A DNA stretch of 64,000 nucleotides from Euborellia annulipes (lineage: Eukaryota; Arthropoda; Insecta; Dermaptera; Anisolabididae). Position 1 is the first letter of the stretch. Every line of letters starts with the position of its first letter. The notes under the pieces were generated by a model. It was not told the DNA's origin. It searched no databases and saw only the letters and a program-made list of their open reading frames with translations. The DNA is taken from the NCBI GenBank assembly GCA_023213315.1, contig JAKCPI010004386.1, positions 62,001 through 126,000 on the forward strand, given 5' to 3'. The position numbers and the translations under genes are program-made. Below, one piece after another: positions 54,592-63,586 of the stretch.

Positions 54592-54770
54592 ATTGGAATA
54601 TTGGATCCTACCACAATAGCCCCCAGGCAACTCTACGAGGAGAGGGAGTTCCTGTGACATCCCGTTCTGTAGAGGGAACGTAAAGAAGGTTCCCAATCCT
54701 TGATGCATTCTTCGAAAAGAGTCCCTCCTCAATCTAGGACATCCTCCTTAGAGGCTGGATAAAAGGAAGT
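54592..54770 (+). mobile_element. SINE-A body fragment
   Basis: TTGGAATATTGGATCCTACC to GAGGCTGGATAAAAGGA, with an internal deletion near 54722. No head or tail. Confidence 0.8.
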
Positions 54771-55825
54771 TAGTTGTGCGACTACCAGATTTTTTTGTTT
54801 TAAGATCTTATTCGGCATCTTAGGCCAGTTATATTGATAACGAATTCAATTGAAATAAATTTGTCTCGCTTGGGACGGGAAGCAAATCCAAGAACTCAGA
54901 CGCTAAGAATCTCAATCATATGTATTTATATTTAAAATTACTCAGAAGTTCTGAAGATGGTCCCATAACGTCAGCATAAATTAAAATAAGATTTTTTTTT
55001 CTTTATAAGTTCCACATTTTATAATTGAGCTTACAAGCTAATTTCTATCAATCTATCAAAGAGTATAAAGGAAGGGGGTGATATCATTTAACAATTCAAA
55101 TATATATATATAATTTAAAGTTAAATCTTTTTATATCCTAAATAGAGTTGTTGTTGTTGTGGTATGGAACAAATCTCATTATAACTGTTTGTAATTGTGT
55201 CTGATGTTGTTACATCCACCGAATCCAGTTATATATATATCCCTAACACACGCACACTTTTCCACTTAGAGAGTAGAGGGTGGGGGTGGGGTTGTATGTC
55301 TTTGTGTGTGTGTGTGTATGCCCCGCGGCACTTTTCTCTGCCATTCATTCTCATTAAAGCTGATCTATATTTCACGAAGCGACTCTCGTGTTTTATACAC
55401 CCACACAGAGACATTGTCTTTCCAAATTATAATTTGTGAGAGCGGTTGGTTGGTTGGCTTTTGGGTTTGTAACCCCCCTAACCTCCCCCACCCCCCGTCC
55501 CCCCACTCCAGAGCACACAAGTTTTTCGTCGCAAAATCCCTTCTCGAGTTTTTTTTTTTTTTTTCTGGCCTGGGGGTGTTTTAGAGAGAGTATGAGTGTG
55601 TTGTAAATCTTTCTACTACACTCCCGATTACGAATTTTGATTAAAAACAAACCGCAAAGCAGTCACATATATATATTCTACATTAAAAAAAAAAAATATA
55701 ACATCACAACCAGTGAATATTTATTTATTTATTATTTTATTATTTATAAAAGAAACAGAAAAATAAGGCTAGGGTTTTTTTTTTTTGTTCATTGGATGTT
55801 TATACCATTTTATTTTTTAATTAAA
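54771..55825. other. non-coding stretch
   Basis: 54800-54900 resembles 34575-34700. At 54951-54972 CTGAAGATGGTCCCATAACG is a hammerhead-like relic lacking GAAA. A GT run lies at 55303-55318 and C-rich parts at 55470-55510. No gene. Confidence 0.45.
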
Positions 55826-56452
55826 AGAAAATCTGGTGTGATGGTCGCACAGCACACAACCTTTCCTAAGAGAAGGTTGTGTTCTGTTGCTTGTCACACC
55901 AGATTTTTTGTGTCGAGATATATTTAGTTTCCGCCAATATATTAGAATTCAAGATGTAAAATTTACAAGTATTGGGAAATATTTATATTAACTTTCCTAT
56001 GAAGTACAAGAGAGTAAAGTGTGCTTCAAACAATTTTGAGAGCAAAATGAGAATATACATTTTAAAGAGCATCTAAAAAATGAATGATTTTTGAATTTTA
56101 ATCAATTCCGGTTGAGAAAATTTTGGGAAAAAAAAATTGAAAAAGTGCATCAGTAAAGTACTAGTACTCTTTGGCTGATTTTATTTAAAAACTTTGTGTT
56201 ACGTCCCAAGAGGGAACCTAACTTAAATATAAAATTTCAACCTAGTAGCTGTTTTCGTTCTTGAAATATTTTGTTCACACGACAGACACACTGTTTTTGA
56301 TTCAGTGGACCTCAAAACGTGTATTTTCATCAAAATGTGATACTTTATTAATAAAAATATTTAATAATAATTTATTTGAATTTTCACCCCTCCCTTTTTT
56401 GGGTTTAGGGTTAATACTTTATTATATATAGGTAAAGAAAAGTAGGAATATA
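55826..56452 (+). mobile_element. family F repeat with short-loop hairpin
   Basis: Hairpin at 55826-55909 (AATCTGGTGTGATGGTCGCA ... TTGTCACACCAGATTTTT) with part of the loop deleted, then the body with CAGTAAAGTACTAGTACTCT and the end TATATAGGTAAAGAAAAGTA. The CACA microsatellite has been lost. Confidence 0.8.
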
Positions 56453-56529
56453 TTTCGCATCACTTGAAGTTACACATTATTTCCTATCACTAACGAGGAG
56501 TTAGAAGAGGGCTCCTGCGTTCATTTCTA

Positions 56530-56930
56530 TGAGAAGAGTATCTGCACTATCTCTCTTCTACAGGTATTACCATGGTCAATGCTCTGCCGAATTAAAATCA
56601 ATTATCCCACCCAATGCAACATATTCACGGAACACAAGAGAGGCATCTTCCCAGCATCCCTATGCTGTTCAGATCTGACTAACAGAACAAATCAATTTCA
56701 TTCTTCCTTTGTCCCCATGACCTCCCGTGATTGGAACAAGCTCCCTGTCTATCTTCCCCAAAACCTACAATCTTCAGACTTTCAAGTCTAATCTCAACAG
56801 GCATCTTCTCAGTTCCCGCAGTTGAGTTTCCCCTTTATGCTTCTCCTTTTGTTTTTATTTTCTTCCTGGCTGCATGTGACTATTGGTCATTATAGGTCTT
56901 CGGCCTTATGCCCCATTCCAAAAAAAAAAA
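56530..56930 (+). pseudogene. LINE ORF2 C-terminus, 5'-truncated retrotransposon
   Basis: Two frames together give the C-terminal end typical of CR1/jockey-like LINE ORF2. First comes RRVSALSLFYRYYHGQCSAE (from 56532), then after a stop and frameshift NRTNQFHSSFVPMTSRDWNK and LPVYLPQNLQSSDFQ. It ends in a 3' UTR and an A run (56920-56930). The flanking ATTTCTA at 56523-56529 and 56930-56936 is the target duplication. It lacks reverse transcriptase and endonuclease, as 5'-truncated LINE copies do. Integration was into a SINE-A. Non-functional. Confidence 0.85.
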
Positions 56931-57273
56931 TTTCTAGCTAGTGAACTAATCCTTATTTCTAGTTCCACCCGGATCCTTTTTATCCAACATCTTCTATGCT
57001 AGAGAGGATGTCCTAATTTGAGGAGGAACTCCTTTCGAAGAATGCATCACTGAGACGGAACCTTCTTTACCTTCGTTCCACAGGACGTGATGTCACAGCA
57101 ACTCCCTCTCCTCGTGGAGAGAATATCCAATATTCCAATCAAGTGCCTAATTGAGGGTTTATTTACATTAAATAAATAATATTTTCTTTGGTGGAGACTG
57201 TGTATAGTATTGGTGCTAGGTAGGCAGCCAGGATTAGAAATAAAACACAAAATTTTATCTCATTCCGCTCGTC

Positions 57274-57306
57274 GACGTTTCGGGTGCTAATCGCCCCCTT
57301 TCTCAG
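57274..57306 (-). ncRNA. decayed hammerhead-like motif
   Basis: Minus strand: CTGAGAA, GGGGGCGATTAGCACCC, GAAACGTC. The G-A of CUGANGA is disturbed; stem II (GGG/CCC) and GUC remain. Confidence 0.4.
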
Positions 57307-57355
57307 GACCTGGTCGATAATTTTTAATTTTAGAAAAATAAAATATACATAAATA

Positions 57356-57480
57356 TTAGAAATTATTAAAAACTTCTTTTAATTTGCTACTTACTAAGCA
57401 GGTGTCAATTATTGACATCGATTGTTATAATTGACACCTGCTTAGTAAGTAGCAAATGAAAGAATTTTTAATAACTTCTA
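57356..57480. repeat. palindrome, arms about 54 bp
   Basis: TGCTACTTACTAAGCAGGTG and flanks (57380-57411) mirror CACCTGCTTAGTAAGTAGCA (57434-57453), with the outer pairs AAATTATTAAAAACTTC / GAATTTTTAATAACTTC. The loop is TTGACATCGATTGTTA. Confidence 0.85.
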
Positions 57481-57784
57481 ATGCCGGTCGGGGGGTTGTT
57501 GCCTGGGGTGTGACAGTCCCTGCCCGTTCCAGCTGGCACCGGTTGGGTTGGAAAAAAGGTGGCGTCCGCCTCGGGAAAAAAGTTTTCTCGGTGACTCGGC
57601 TTGGTTTGTTTTTCATTTGTCCTTTGCTCTCCACTGTTGTGCCTTTAAGTTTTGTTTGTTTTATTTTAGCTAAATAAACTTTATCAAACAATCCCAGATT
57701 TAAAATATATTTTACTGTTTTTTTCAATTAATAGTACTTGATTTAATTTATTTTTTTTTTTAATTATATAATGGGTCAATAAAC

Positions 57785-58172
57785 AATTGGGCCTCCCGGC
57801 TGGCCATGCCCCCGGCCGGTTATTTTATCATTGGGCAGCCCGGACCAGGCTTGGCCCATGGTCCTCCCAAGGCTCGGATTTTTCATGAACCCGACCACAA
57901 TCACTACCCAAGGCTCGTTTAAAATTTAAACATTGGGCCAGGCCTAGGACAGGGGCCCAATGGTACTACCCAGCAAACGTCGACGAGCAGAATGAGATAA
58001 AATTTTGTGTTTTATTTCTAATCCTGGCTGCCTACCCAAGCGCCAATGCTGGATATTAAATAAATATTGGGAACCGGAAGGCGCCGGCATTACCCAAGGC
58101 TGGTTTAATGAAAAAATCCCATTGGGCCAAGCTGGACAGGGGCCCCCCGGTCGTTTAAATATATTGGGAGCG
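57785..58172. repeat. mosaic of GC-rich ATTGGGC blocks
   Basis: Blocks of 30-60 bp begin ATTGGGC or ATTGGGA and are rich in CCGG, GGCCC and CCAAGGCT (57788, 57831, 57929, 58064, 58120, 58162). They alternate with AT-rich sequence. At least two (58066-58102 and 58120-58171) interrupt a recognisable SINE-A, so they behave as insertions. Not assigned to a known family. Confidence 0.55.
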
Positions 58173-58211
58173 GGGGATTTGAACACGGATCTTTGTAGAA
58201 GCCGATATGTT

Positions 58212-59320
58212 TAAAATATCATTTTTTTTTTATAGAAACTATTATTATTCAATCCAGAGAACGTTTTTTATTTTTTTTCTGAATTAATTAGTAATTTCCT
58301 CGTGATCTTATTCGGGTACTTTATGTATACGTATAATACATAAATTTTAAGAATTCTAATTATAAGAATTTCGATCAATTAACCGTGAAAGCGAAATGTT
58401 TCTCTTTAAATTTCATTTTATCTCTCTCTCTCTCTCTCTCTCTCTGTCGTTTTATCTTTCGTTTTAGTTGTTACATGAGTAGGGCTAATTAAAACGAATC
58501 GGCCAACTGGTGATTGTATTAGTGTATGTGTGTGTGTGTGTGTGTGAAATAGAAAGAGATCCTCCTTGCTTGGCACACAAGGCGATCGTATGTTGTGGTT
58601 AGAGAACCCACCATCGTCTTTTTTTTCCAGGGGTGGGTATAACCCGAGGGTTTTTTTTTTCGTAGCGGTGGGGGTGTGATGGATGCGTAGGGCGTGATGT
58701 GACTTTGGCAACGAATTTTCTCTTCTCTTTTTTTTTTTTTTGCCAACCAACCATTTCTATAGACTCGCTTGTTTTTTTTTTTTTTTTTTTAATATATAAG
58801 ATACGAATTTCATAAATATGAAATTTAACAATTTTTATTATATACCTCAGGCGATATTATATATTTATGTTTTTGATCCAAATCAGATTATTTATTATTA
58901 AATTTTTTTTTTTTTTTTTGTTTAGTTGGAGATATTTGGTTTGAAGCAAAAAAGAGAGAGGAGGAAGGGATGGATTATTTTGGTTAAAAAAAAAAAAGAA
59001 ACGCTTTTATTTAAAAGAGAAAAATAACATTATTTTTTTTTTTTTATAAAATTATGTAAGGCATTTAAACTTTATTTATTTTTTTAAATTTTCTTTTAGA
59101 GGTTTTACTTTACCTATACCTGTATATTTATTTAACAATCGATGGGTACCGCGTGACGTTCCACACCCTGGTTTTTAAGTTGGCATTGTTATTTAGTGGC
59201 TGTTTCTCTTCCCTATTTCCCCCACCCCCTCCACAGTGAAAATAAAAGATTATTTGACATTAATCATGGTTAATTTTAAATTAATTGCCATTTGAATCGA
59301 TCATTTCAAAAACCACTTAA
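58212..59320. other. non-coding stretch with microsatellites
   Basis: A TC run at 58421-58445, a GT run at 58523-58545 and T runs near 58731, 58770 and 58902. The minus-strand frames are microsatellite-driven. No gene. Confidence 0.5.
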
Positions 59321-59975
59321 TGGCCACGGCCAGAGACCGGTTGGATTTGAGGTGTGTGTCTCCGTGCACATAAGCACCTCGGGAAAATAAACGGGGATCC
59401 CTATAGGAATTTCAAAATAATAATAATAAAAATGGGGACTCGCTGGTGTAGTGAGCTAGGGTGTCGACTTCTATAAAAGAGATCCCTGTTCAAATCCTCG
59501 GCGTGCCGCATTTTTTCATTGAATAAAAATATTTATTTAATGTAAACTTATCCTCAAGCAGGCACTGGATTTGAATATTGGATCTTACCAGCCCCCAGGC
59601 AACTTTACGGGGAGAAAAGGAGTTGCTGTGACATCACGTCCTGTGGAACGAACGTAAAGAAGGTTCCCTCCAATTGATGCATTCTTCGAAAGGAGTAGGC
59701 GATGAGGGAGTTCCTCCTCAAAATAGGACATCCTCCATAGCATAGAAGAGGTTGGATTGGATAAAAGGAACCGGGTGGAACCAGAAATAAGGATTAGTTC
59801 ACTAGCTAGAAACGAACCCAGGAGGAGGAGTTAGAGATAGGAAATGTAATTTCATGGGGTGCCGGTAGATGACTACATGCCAGAGGCTGGTTGGATTTGA
59901 GGTGTGTGTCTCCGTGCACATAAGCACCTAATAATCGGGGATCTCTATAGGAATTTCAAATAATAATAATAAAAT
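59321..59975 (+). mobile_element. SINE-A with a duplicated 3' end in tandem
   Basis: A 3' fragment (59321-59433: hairpin GTGTCTCCGTGCACATAAGC, AAACGGGGATCCC, AAT tail) is followed directly by a full SINE-A (59434-59975; A box CTGGTGTAGTGAGC, B box TGTTCAAATCC). Both 3' ends share the private changes GGTTGGATTTGAGG and TCTCCGTGCACATAAG, so one arose from the other by tandem duplication. Confidence 0.85.
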
Positions 59976-60255
59976 AATTTTACCTTAGAGAAATCGGGGA
60001 TGGGACTCTGATTGGATAAAGACTCACAACTCCGCCACTGAATAACAGTTATGGCTATAGATTTTTCTTAAGGGATAAGATGCTTGTCATCTTTAATAAG
60101 TCAGGTATATATTTTTATTATTAATTGCCTGAAACGAACGAGTTGATTGAAAAATTGTGGCACTCGATCTAAAAAGGCGAGGGTCCGCCACAGGCGGGCG
60201 GAGCGGGTTGTAGTTAATAATTTTCTTCTTATAATGATGATATAGCCATATATTT
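59976..60255. other. spacer with decayed Helitron-like end
   Basis: GTCCGCCACAGGCGGGCGGA then GCGGGTTGT (60180-60212) is a Helitron-like hairpin in which CTAG has become GTTG. Confidence 0.4.
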
Positions 60256-60500
60256 GGACCCTGTTACGCATTAGTGTGTCAAGTGCCAGCTACCGACATT
60301 TGAGAAAATTAACATTAAAGTTTTTTGTTTTCATTGGATTCTATATAATTTTTGTTGTCAATTGTGCAAATAACATTAAATATAAATTTTTTTAAGACAT
60401 ATTTCATAAAAATACTATTAATCATAGCATTTGAAACAATATTCCTTATCTCAATTTTTAATTTTTTTGGCGCTTGACACACTAATGCATAACAGTGTCC
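60256..60500. mobile_element. TIR element (MITE), 245 bp
   Basis: Terminal repeats of about 32 bp: GGACCCTGTTACGCATTAGT / ACTAATGCATAACAGTGTCC, continuing with GTGTCAAG. ATTT flanks both ends (60252-60255, 60501-60504), perhaps a 4-bp duplication. No coding capacity. Confidence 0.75.
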
Positions 60501-61111
60501 ATTTAACAATTAGATTTTTGATTTGACTTCTATTTGTCTTTTTTCATTGTTATCTTAAACCCTAATAATGCAGAATTACCCCTCATAGTAATTTATCAAT
60601 ATATACGATTATTTTTGTTTTATACATAGTATATATATATATATATGATATAATAATTCTGAAGGGCGCAAAAGGGCTTTAGAAGGAGGAGGCGCTTGAG
60701 TGTGCGTGACCTGTGAGATCCATAATGCAACAGCAGCAGCAGCAGCAACACTCTCTCGCCCTGAAGGAAGAAGGAATGTTAGGCATTAAGGAGTATGTGG
60801 GCTTAAGGGCTGCTGTGTTTCATTTATAACAAACCTCCTCCCCCTCCTCCTTCTTCTTCTTCTTTCAACCCTGAGATTGGCGAATGATTGCAACGACGAG
60901 CCTGGAAACACAATGGCCTCATCTGCGGAAAGACTTTCTTTTTTCTTCTTCTCAAGATACATCATCTTCTTTCTTCTTATATATATATATAATACAATAA
61001 CATTATTTTTAATTTATAATGAAATTATTATTATTATCAATTAACGTTTTATGTTGCGGTGTATCAACTTTATGATTCTTTAATCTATGGGGGCATTAAC
61101 ATTGAAAACGT
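60501..61111. other. non-coding, with a GC-balanced unique patch
   Basis: 60655-60935 is not repetitive in appearance: a CAG run (60731-60745), CTT and TCC runs (60838-60865) and GACGAGCCTGG nearby. It is the nearest such patch to the downstream gene and could be regulatory. No known element. Confidence 0.4.
60725..60829 (+). other. short open frame with Gln run, doubtful
   Basis: ATG followed by seven Gln codons, then HSLALKEEGMLGIKEYVGLR and a stop (34 codons). The context upstream of ATG is weak and there is no other support. It may simply be a CAG microsatellite in an open frame. Confidence 0.15.
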
Positions 61112-61650
61112 CTACGGGCTTGGTCTAGTTGGTAGCGTGTCTATCTTCTATACCGAACGTCGCGGGTTCGGACCCCAGGCAGTCCGATGATTTTATTTAA
61201 GCCATTTGATACTAAATAGACCCCTAAATGTATATTATTCTCTATAACGAATATCGTAAAAGTCTTAAATGGCCTAAGTTGCCGAAAAGACTGTGTGTAT
61301 GTGTGTGTGATTATGTGAAATTCCTATCGGGATCCCCGTTTATTTTGGTTTTCCCCCCCTACCCTTCCCCCCCCCCCCGTGAAATTATTTTTTTTTTCTT
61401 TTTCTCCCCCCCCCTCCCTTTTTTTTCTTTTTTAGTGAATAAATCTTTTTTTTTTTGTTTTCCCTCTCCTTCTTTTTTTCCCCTTTTTTTTTTTTTTTGG
61501 GGTTGTGTGGGGGGGGGGGGGCCCCCCCCCCCCCCCCTTTTTTTTTGAATGATTTTTTTTGGGGGGAATTTTCTTTCTTTCTTTTCTCGGCCCCTCCCCC
61601 CCCCCCCGTGTAAATGGGAAAAAGTGTGAGTGTTAAAAAAAATAAATAAA
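61112..61650 (+). mobile_element. SINE-B interrupted by SINE-A tail and mosaic
   Basis: Head with A box (TTGGTCTAGTTGGTAGCG) and B box (GGGTTCGGACCCC), body to GTGTGATTATGTG (61317). It then resumes near 61608 with GTGTAAATGGGAAAAAGTGT and an A-rich end. Between lie a SINE-A scrap (AAATTCCTATCGGGATCCCC, 61318-61345) and the homopolymer mosaic. Confidence 0.75.
61346..61607. other. homopolymer mosaic
   Basis: Long runs of C, T and G, for example G then C runs at 61510-61538. The sequence has no word-level structure and sits where a SINE-A body would be expected. It may be a consensus error in the assembly or an extreme simple repeat. Frames here are not genes. Confidence 0.6.
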
Positions 61651-61847
61651 GTAAAAAAATAAAATCAACCACAATCTTTGATTTTCAATAAATGCCTCAC
61701 TGTGTAGGGGGTGGGGGGGGAATAGGGAATTTTGATAAACAGCCACTAAATAGCAATGCCAACTTAAAAACAAGATTGTGGAACCTCACGTGAATGTGTG
61801 TGTGAGTGTGAGTGTGAATGAGAAAAAAAAAACATTGAAACAAATGG

Positions 61848-62306
61848 GTTCATATCGAAAATTCGATGTCAAGATTTTGATGGAAATACACGGTTTGAGG
61901 TTTGTGAACAAAATCGGAAGATTCTCAACGACAGTCATGGGCGTAACTAAGAAATTTGGCTGGGGGCCATGGGACCAGACCAGCCATCCTCCGTGGGTCT
62001 GGAAGACCCCATATTGGCTCAATTTTTCTTGAGTCAGGGAGACTTTTTTGGGGGGGGGGCGCCCCCTAGTTACGCCCATGACGACAGTAATATCGAAAGA
62101 ACGAAAAGAGCAATGAGGTTGAAATTTTATATTTAAGTTAGGTACACCCCTGGCACATGATACGAAGCTTTTGAACAAAATCGATCAAAAAGTACTAGTA
62201 CTTTACTCATGTACTTTTCCAGTTTTTTACAATTTTCTCAAAATTCTTTCTAACGATTTTGATTAAATTCATAAATCAATTATTTTTTACATGCACTTTA
62301 AAATGT
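61848..62306 (-). mobile_element. family F repeat, body only, with hAT insertion
   Basis: TCAAGATTTTGATGGAAATA, then the hAT MITE (61936-62080), then GTTGAAATTTTATATTTAAG, AAAAAGTACTAGTACTTTAC and GATTAAATTCATAAATCAAT. The hairpin is missing. Confidence 0.72.
61936..62080. mobile_element. hAT-type MITE
   Basis: CATGGGCGTAACTA and TAGTTACGCCCATG are exact 14-bp inverted ends. The 8-bp duplication ACGACAGT is perfect (61928-61935, 62081-62088). A compact 145-bp member of the family also seen at 12817-13297 and, at its ends, 189-409. Confidence 0.93.
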
Positions 62307-62764
62307 ACACTGTAAAAAAAATCTTAATTTTTGTGGGTTTTGGAATACTAAATTTATAAATTTTCCTTGTAAATGATTGATATCTACTATGCATTTATCT
62401 ACTAAATTTACAAATGTTTACAACAAAAAAACATTTTAAAATTACAATTTTCTTCGAAGAGTATGTATTGTAATTTTACAAACATTGTATAGTATTTTTC
62501 GTTAAAATTTGTATTTTTTCTCGAAAGCAGTTTAGGAATTCTAAAATTACCACACATTTACACTCTAATTTTCAAATGTCATTCTAAAATTACAATACAT
62601 TTTCATTCTAATTTTCAAACGTCTTTCGAAAATTACAATACATTTGTAAATGGTTTTTGCAAAGACTTACTAAATTTAGTATGTTTTTGTGTAAGAAAAA
62701 CTTGAACAAAATTATCAAAAAATATAAAATAAAAAAAATCAAAGTGAGTTTATATATTTTTTTT
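62307..62764. other. AT-rich repeat shared with 17590-17690
   Basis: AAAATTACAATTTTCTTCG and GAGTATGTATTGTAATTTTA (62432-62478), then ATTCTAAAATTACAATACAT words repeated near 62580 and 62630. No gene. Confidence 0.5.
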
Positions 62765-62948
62765 TTAAACACTCACATACACACAGTTTTTTCGGCAAAT
62801 TAGACTATATAAGACTTTATACGATAACCGTTATTGAATATATACTGGTGTATTTGGTATCCAAATGGTTTAAATAAAATCATTGGACTGCCTGGGGTCC
62901 GAACCAGCAACGTTCGGGAGCACGCTAACCCCTACACCAAGCCCGAGG
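62765..62948 (-). mobile_element. SINE-B, minus strand
   Basis: Complement of the SINE-B end (AAACACTCACATACACACAG), middle (TTGGTATCCAAATGGTTTAA) and head (GGGGTCCGAACCAGC with a damaged B box, CCCTACACCAAGCCCGAGG). Confidence 0.82.
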
Positions 62949-63347
62949 GAGTAGAGCTAGTTAATTAAAACTGAAGCAACTGGGACTTACTATATATTTA
63001 ATTTAGAAAAGAAAAAAAATCAGAGCTATATATGGAGAGGTTATATTTAAATTTTAAATAAAAAAAAAGTATTTTTTTTTGTATTCATGCAATATTTTTT
63101 CATTACATATATATATATTCTTTGAATTATTAGATATATTCACTCTACGTTTTTTCATAAAAAAATAAAAAAAAAAAGAAGGATTTCTTTGAGATAAAAA
63201 ATTTAAATTTAAGCCCAATCACGTGTGAAAGATAAATATCAATTAAAAGGATGAGAGAGCGAGCGAGAGTTCAGCCATTTTTCTATCCCCTCCCGCTCCT
63301 AGGGTGGCTAATGGCGGGCGTAGAGTGTGCGCGAGGGAAAAAGAACC
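62949..63347. other. upstream flank of the 3' gene
   Basis: AT-rich to about 63240, then GAGCGAGCGAGAG and a rise in GC content. No transposon is recognised between 62949 and the gene, in contrast to the rest of the window. Confidence 0.5.
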
Positions 63348-63489
63348 AGAGAGAGAGAGAGAGAGAGAGAGGGTGATTTTAATTTCAACCTCTAATTGAA
63401 TGTCTCGCTAATGAGCTGGCGGCGTCTGGGCGGGGTTTATCCATCTAGGGGCGGGGCCGGCTCCGCCCACTCACGAAATGGGCGGGGCC
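63348..63489 (+). promoter_or_regulatory. GA repeat and four GC boxes upstream of the gene
   Basis: A GA run at 63348-63372 (the kind of site bound by GAGA factors in arthropods) is followed by four GGGCGG/CCGCCC boxes within 62 bp: 63428-63435, 63448-63457, 63463-63468 (reverse) and 63480-63489. GC boxes bind Sp/KLF factors in animals. TAAT words (63394, 63410) could be homeodomain sites. Function is inferred from position. Confidence 0.55.
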
Positions 63490-63532
63490 TATAACGCGAC
63501 GTGGTGGGGGTGGCGACTCTGTCACCGGCCCC

Positions 63533-63537
63533 TCAGT
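63533..63537 (+). promoter_or_regulatory. putative initiator TCAGT
   Basis: TCAGT is the arthropod initiator consensus, with the A (63535) as +1, 52 bp before the ATG. AGTTCGTTC follows at +14. TATAA at 63490-63494 is too far upstream (-45) to be its TATA box. No 5'-end data. Confidence 0.4.
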
Positions 63538-63586
63538 AAGCGTTTTTAGTTCGTTCAAGTGAGTGTGTTTTTCGGCTCCGGGGACC

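Larger units (their letters stand above)
57178..58054. mobile_element. Penelope-like inverted element inside a SINE
   Basis: Flanked by the 11-bp duplication ATTAAATAAAT (57167-57177 and 58055-58065). Inverted arms at 57208-57277 and 57972-58043 share GGTAGGCAGCCAGGATTAGA, AACACAAAATTTTATCTCAT and CGTCGACGTTT. The left arm continues into a hammerhead-like motif; the right breaks off after AAACGTC. A second palindrome (57356-57480) and GC-rich blocks fill the middle. No reverse transcriptase. Confidence 0.6.
56459..58211 (-). mobile_element. SINE-A split by several insertions
   Basis: Four pieces in order rebuild one minus-strand SINE-A. These are 56459-56529 (tail side of the body), 56930-57177 (body to ATTAAATAAAT), 58055-58120 (ATTAAATAAATATT and TTTAATGAAAAAATCCC) and 58172-58211 (GGATTTGAACACGG to AGAAGCCGATA, the head). 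Between them lie a LINE fragment, a Penelope-like inverted element and short GC-rich blocks. Confidence 0.75.

Noticed and set aside
54951..54972. Hammerhead ribozyme beginning CTGAAGATGG
   Set aside because: GAAA is missing and the region between stem II and GTC is deleted; only a relic.
58418..58750. 110-codon minus-strand open frame
   Set aside because: TC and GT microsatellites produce RERE and HTHT runs; no other support.
61228..61548. Long plus-strand open frame of Phe, Pro and Ser
   Set aside because: It runs through a SINE-B, a SINE-A scrap and homopolymer runs; no protein character beyond low complexity.
63490..63494. TATAA as TATA box for the initiator at 63533
   Set aside because: It is 45 bp upstream of +1 instead of about 30. 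It could serve an unseen start near 63520, but no initiator fits well there.
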